A DNA stretch of 23,683 nucleotides. It comes from a bacterium UBP8_UBA817. Its GTDB lineage: Bacteria > Margulisbacteria > Marinamargulisbacteria > UBA817. Numbering within the stretch: position 1 is the first letter of the stretch; every line of letters starts with the position of its first letter. The notes beneath the pieces are model-generated. The model saw only the letters and a program-made list of their open reading frames with translations, did not search any database and was not told where the DNA came from. Positions 22,967 to 23,683 of the stretch are shown in pieces. Location of the stretch: positions 1-23,683 of the forward strand of contig DBHX01000037.1 of assembly GCA_002296285.1 (NCBI GenBank), written 5' to 3'. The position numbers were made by a program, and so were the translations under genes.

Positions 22967-23683
22967 TTTTTTTGCAAATTTTATTAGATTCTTTGGATCG
23001 TCATCAAAATCTCTTTCAAAAGATTTATAGTAATTTGGAATCACATTTAGCCCTGACTTACTTACTGTCTGATCAAACGCATCCTTATCAGCGATTTTTT
23101 GTAATGTTTCAACTGAATTGCATGGTGTCCCAAAATCACATCCTGGCAAGGCCTCATTTACACGTGCTGTTTGAATAGGAACTTCTCGAGATTCTGACGA
23201 ATACCCCCACCCTACTAGAACTCTCGCTAGTTCAATTTCATGTTCTTTGCAATAGTTTCCCATGGCTGAATAATTTGATTCTAGATTATTAAAATCATCA
23301 ATAATAATCTTGCCACTAACTCTATCTTCAGCATCACATTCTGCTTTTTTTGATACTAAAACGATATGTTTAACACCCATTTCTTTCAGTTCGGTTATTA
23401 GTGTATTTGCACAGTGCCCTTCATGGTGAACAAATACCGTTGCAGAGTTTATAAAGTTACGCCATTTAGTGATATCCCCAGAAGAAAGTACGCCTGTTAA
23501 GTCTGACTGTTCATGAAACATTAAAGGCTTTGGAGCATCCAATGATGTTGGTAATGTAGATAATGCTCTAACTCCAAGAGCTTTTATGTTAATAATACGA
23601 AATGATTTAGTACTTAGTGGAGCACCAACTAAGCCACCTATTTCTGCCCTTGGTACTGAATAATGCACCCCTTGTAAATCCAG
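22961..23683 (-). pseudogene. Biotin-dependent carboxylase, N-terminal biotin-carboxylase part, open at window edge
   Basis: The frame is open from the window edge, so the true start lies outside. The first ~75 residues (GVHYSVPRAEIGGLVG; LGVRALSTLPTS) precede the domain and are unassigned. ATVFVHHEGHCANTLITELKEMGV then replaces the IANRGEIAxR start; VLVGWGYSSE and FGTPCNSVETLQKIADKDAF follow, with the Lys of GDK kept. The GWGxxSE wording is that of eukaryote-type acetyl-CoA carboxylase, where most bacterial enzymes have HPGYGFLSE. The frame ends in a TAG right after seven A residues (22967-22973). One extra A, or a -1 slip on A AAA AAA, continues into the next fragment. Confidence 0.7.

Overview
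The window is a compact, AT-rich bacterial chromosome segment of about 23.7 kb. Roughly 21 genes or gene remnants cover nearly all of it. lpxC, a split heptose pathway (hldA/hldC), a GT9-type heptosyltransferase module and several sugar or methyl transferases show a Gram-negative organism that makes LPS. Low GC, very short intergenic spaces and a few broken genes suggest a reduced, perhaps host-associated genome. The lineage is not settled: GlyA reads like alphaproteobacterial or related forms, while LepA has features I associate with non-proteobacterial phyla. I found no CRISPR array, insertion sequence, rRNA or tRNA.

Layout. (1) 1-3581, plus strand: an overlapping run glyA (3' part), pheA, serS, an ArsR-type regulator and a small unknown protein. 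(2) 3578-5754, minus strand: lpxC, a small basic conserved protein with its own promoter and terminator, and nrdB (class I ribonucleotide reductase small subunit). The 5755-6022 gap holds the nrdB promoter and a perfect inverted repeat. (3) 6023-7300: a TrpD-like/YbiB-like family protein. (4) 7297-17255: a surface-glycan region with a RgpF-like glycosyltransferase, an unknown protein, hldC, hldA, a methyltransferase/GT9 fusion, a double methyltransferase, a UDP-GlcNAc 2-epimerase, a zinc-ribbon protein, a GT-B-like protein and a frameshifted methyltransferase. (5) 17320-21367: lepA, an EamA-type transporter, an SDR and biotin ligase birA. (6) 21390-23683, minus strand: a divergent biotin-dependent carboxylase (biotin carboxylase plus a biotin-attachment motif) broken by three frame shifts next to homopolymer runs and running off the window.

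How the genes work together. LpxC commits to lipid A, HldA/HldC make ADP-heptose, and the GT9 module probably transfers it. The epimerase supplies ManNAc, and the methyl and glycosyl transferases probably decorate a surface polysaccharide. BirA would biotinylate the neighbouring carboxylase at its MKM lysine.

Two genome-wide habits stand out. First genes of transcription units tend to have a -10 hexamer only 6-8 nt before the ATG, often with an extended TGN motif and no Shine-Dalgarno, which suggests leaderless mRNAs; some downstream or internal genes carry AGGAG-type sites instead. Second, all six convergent gene pairs overlap at their 3' ends by 4-11 nt.
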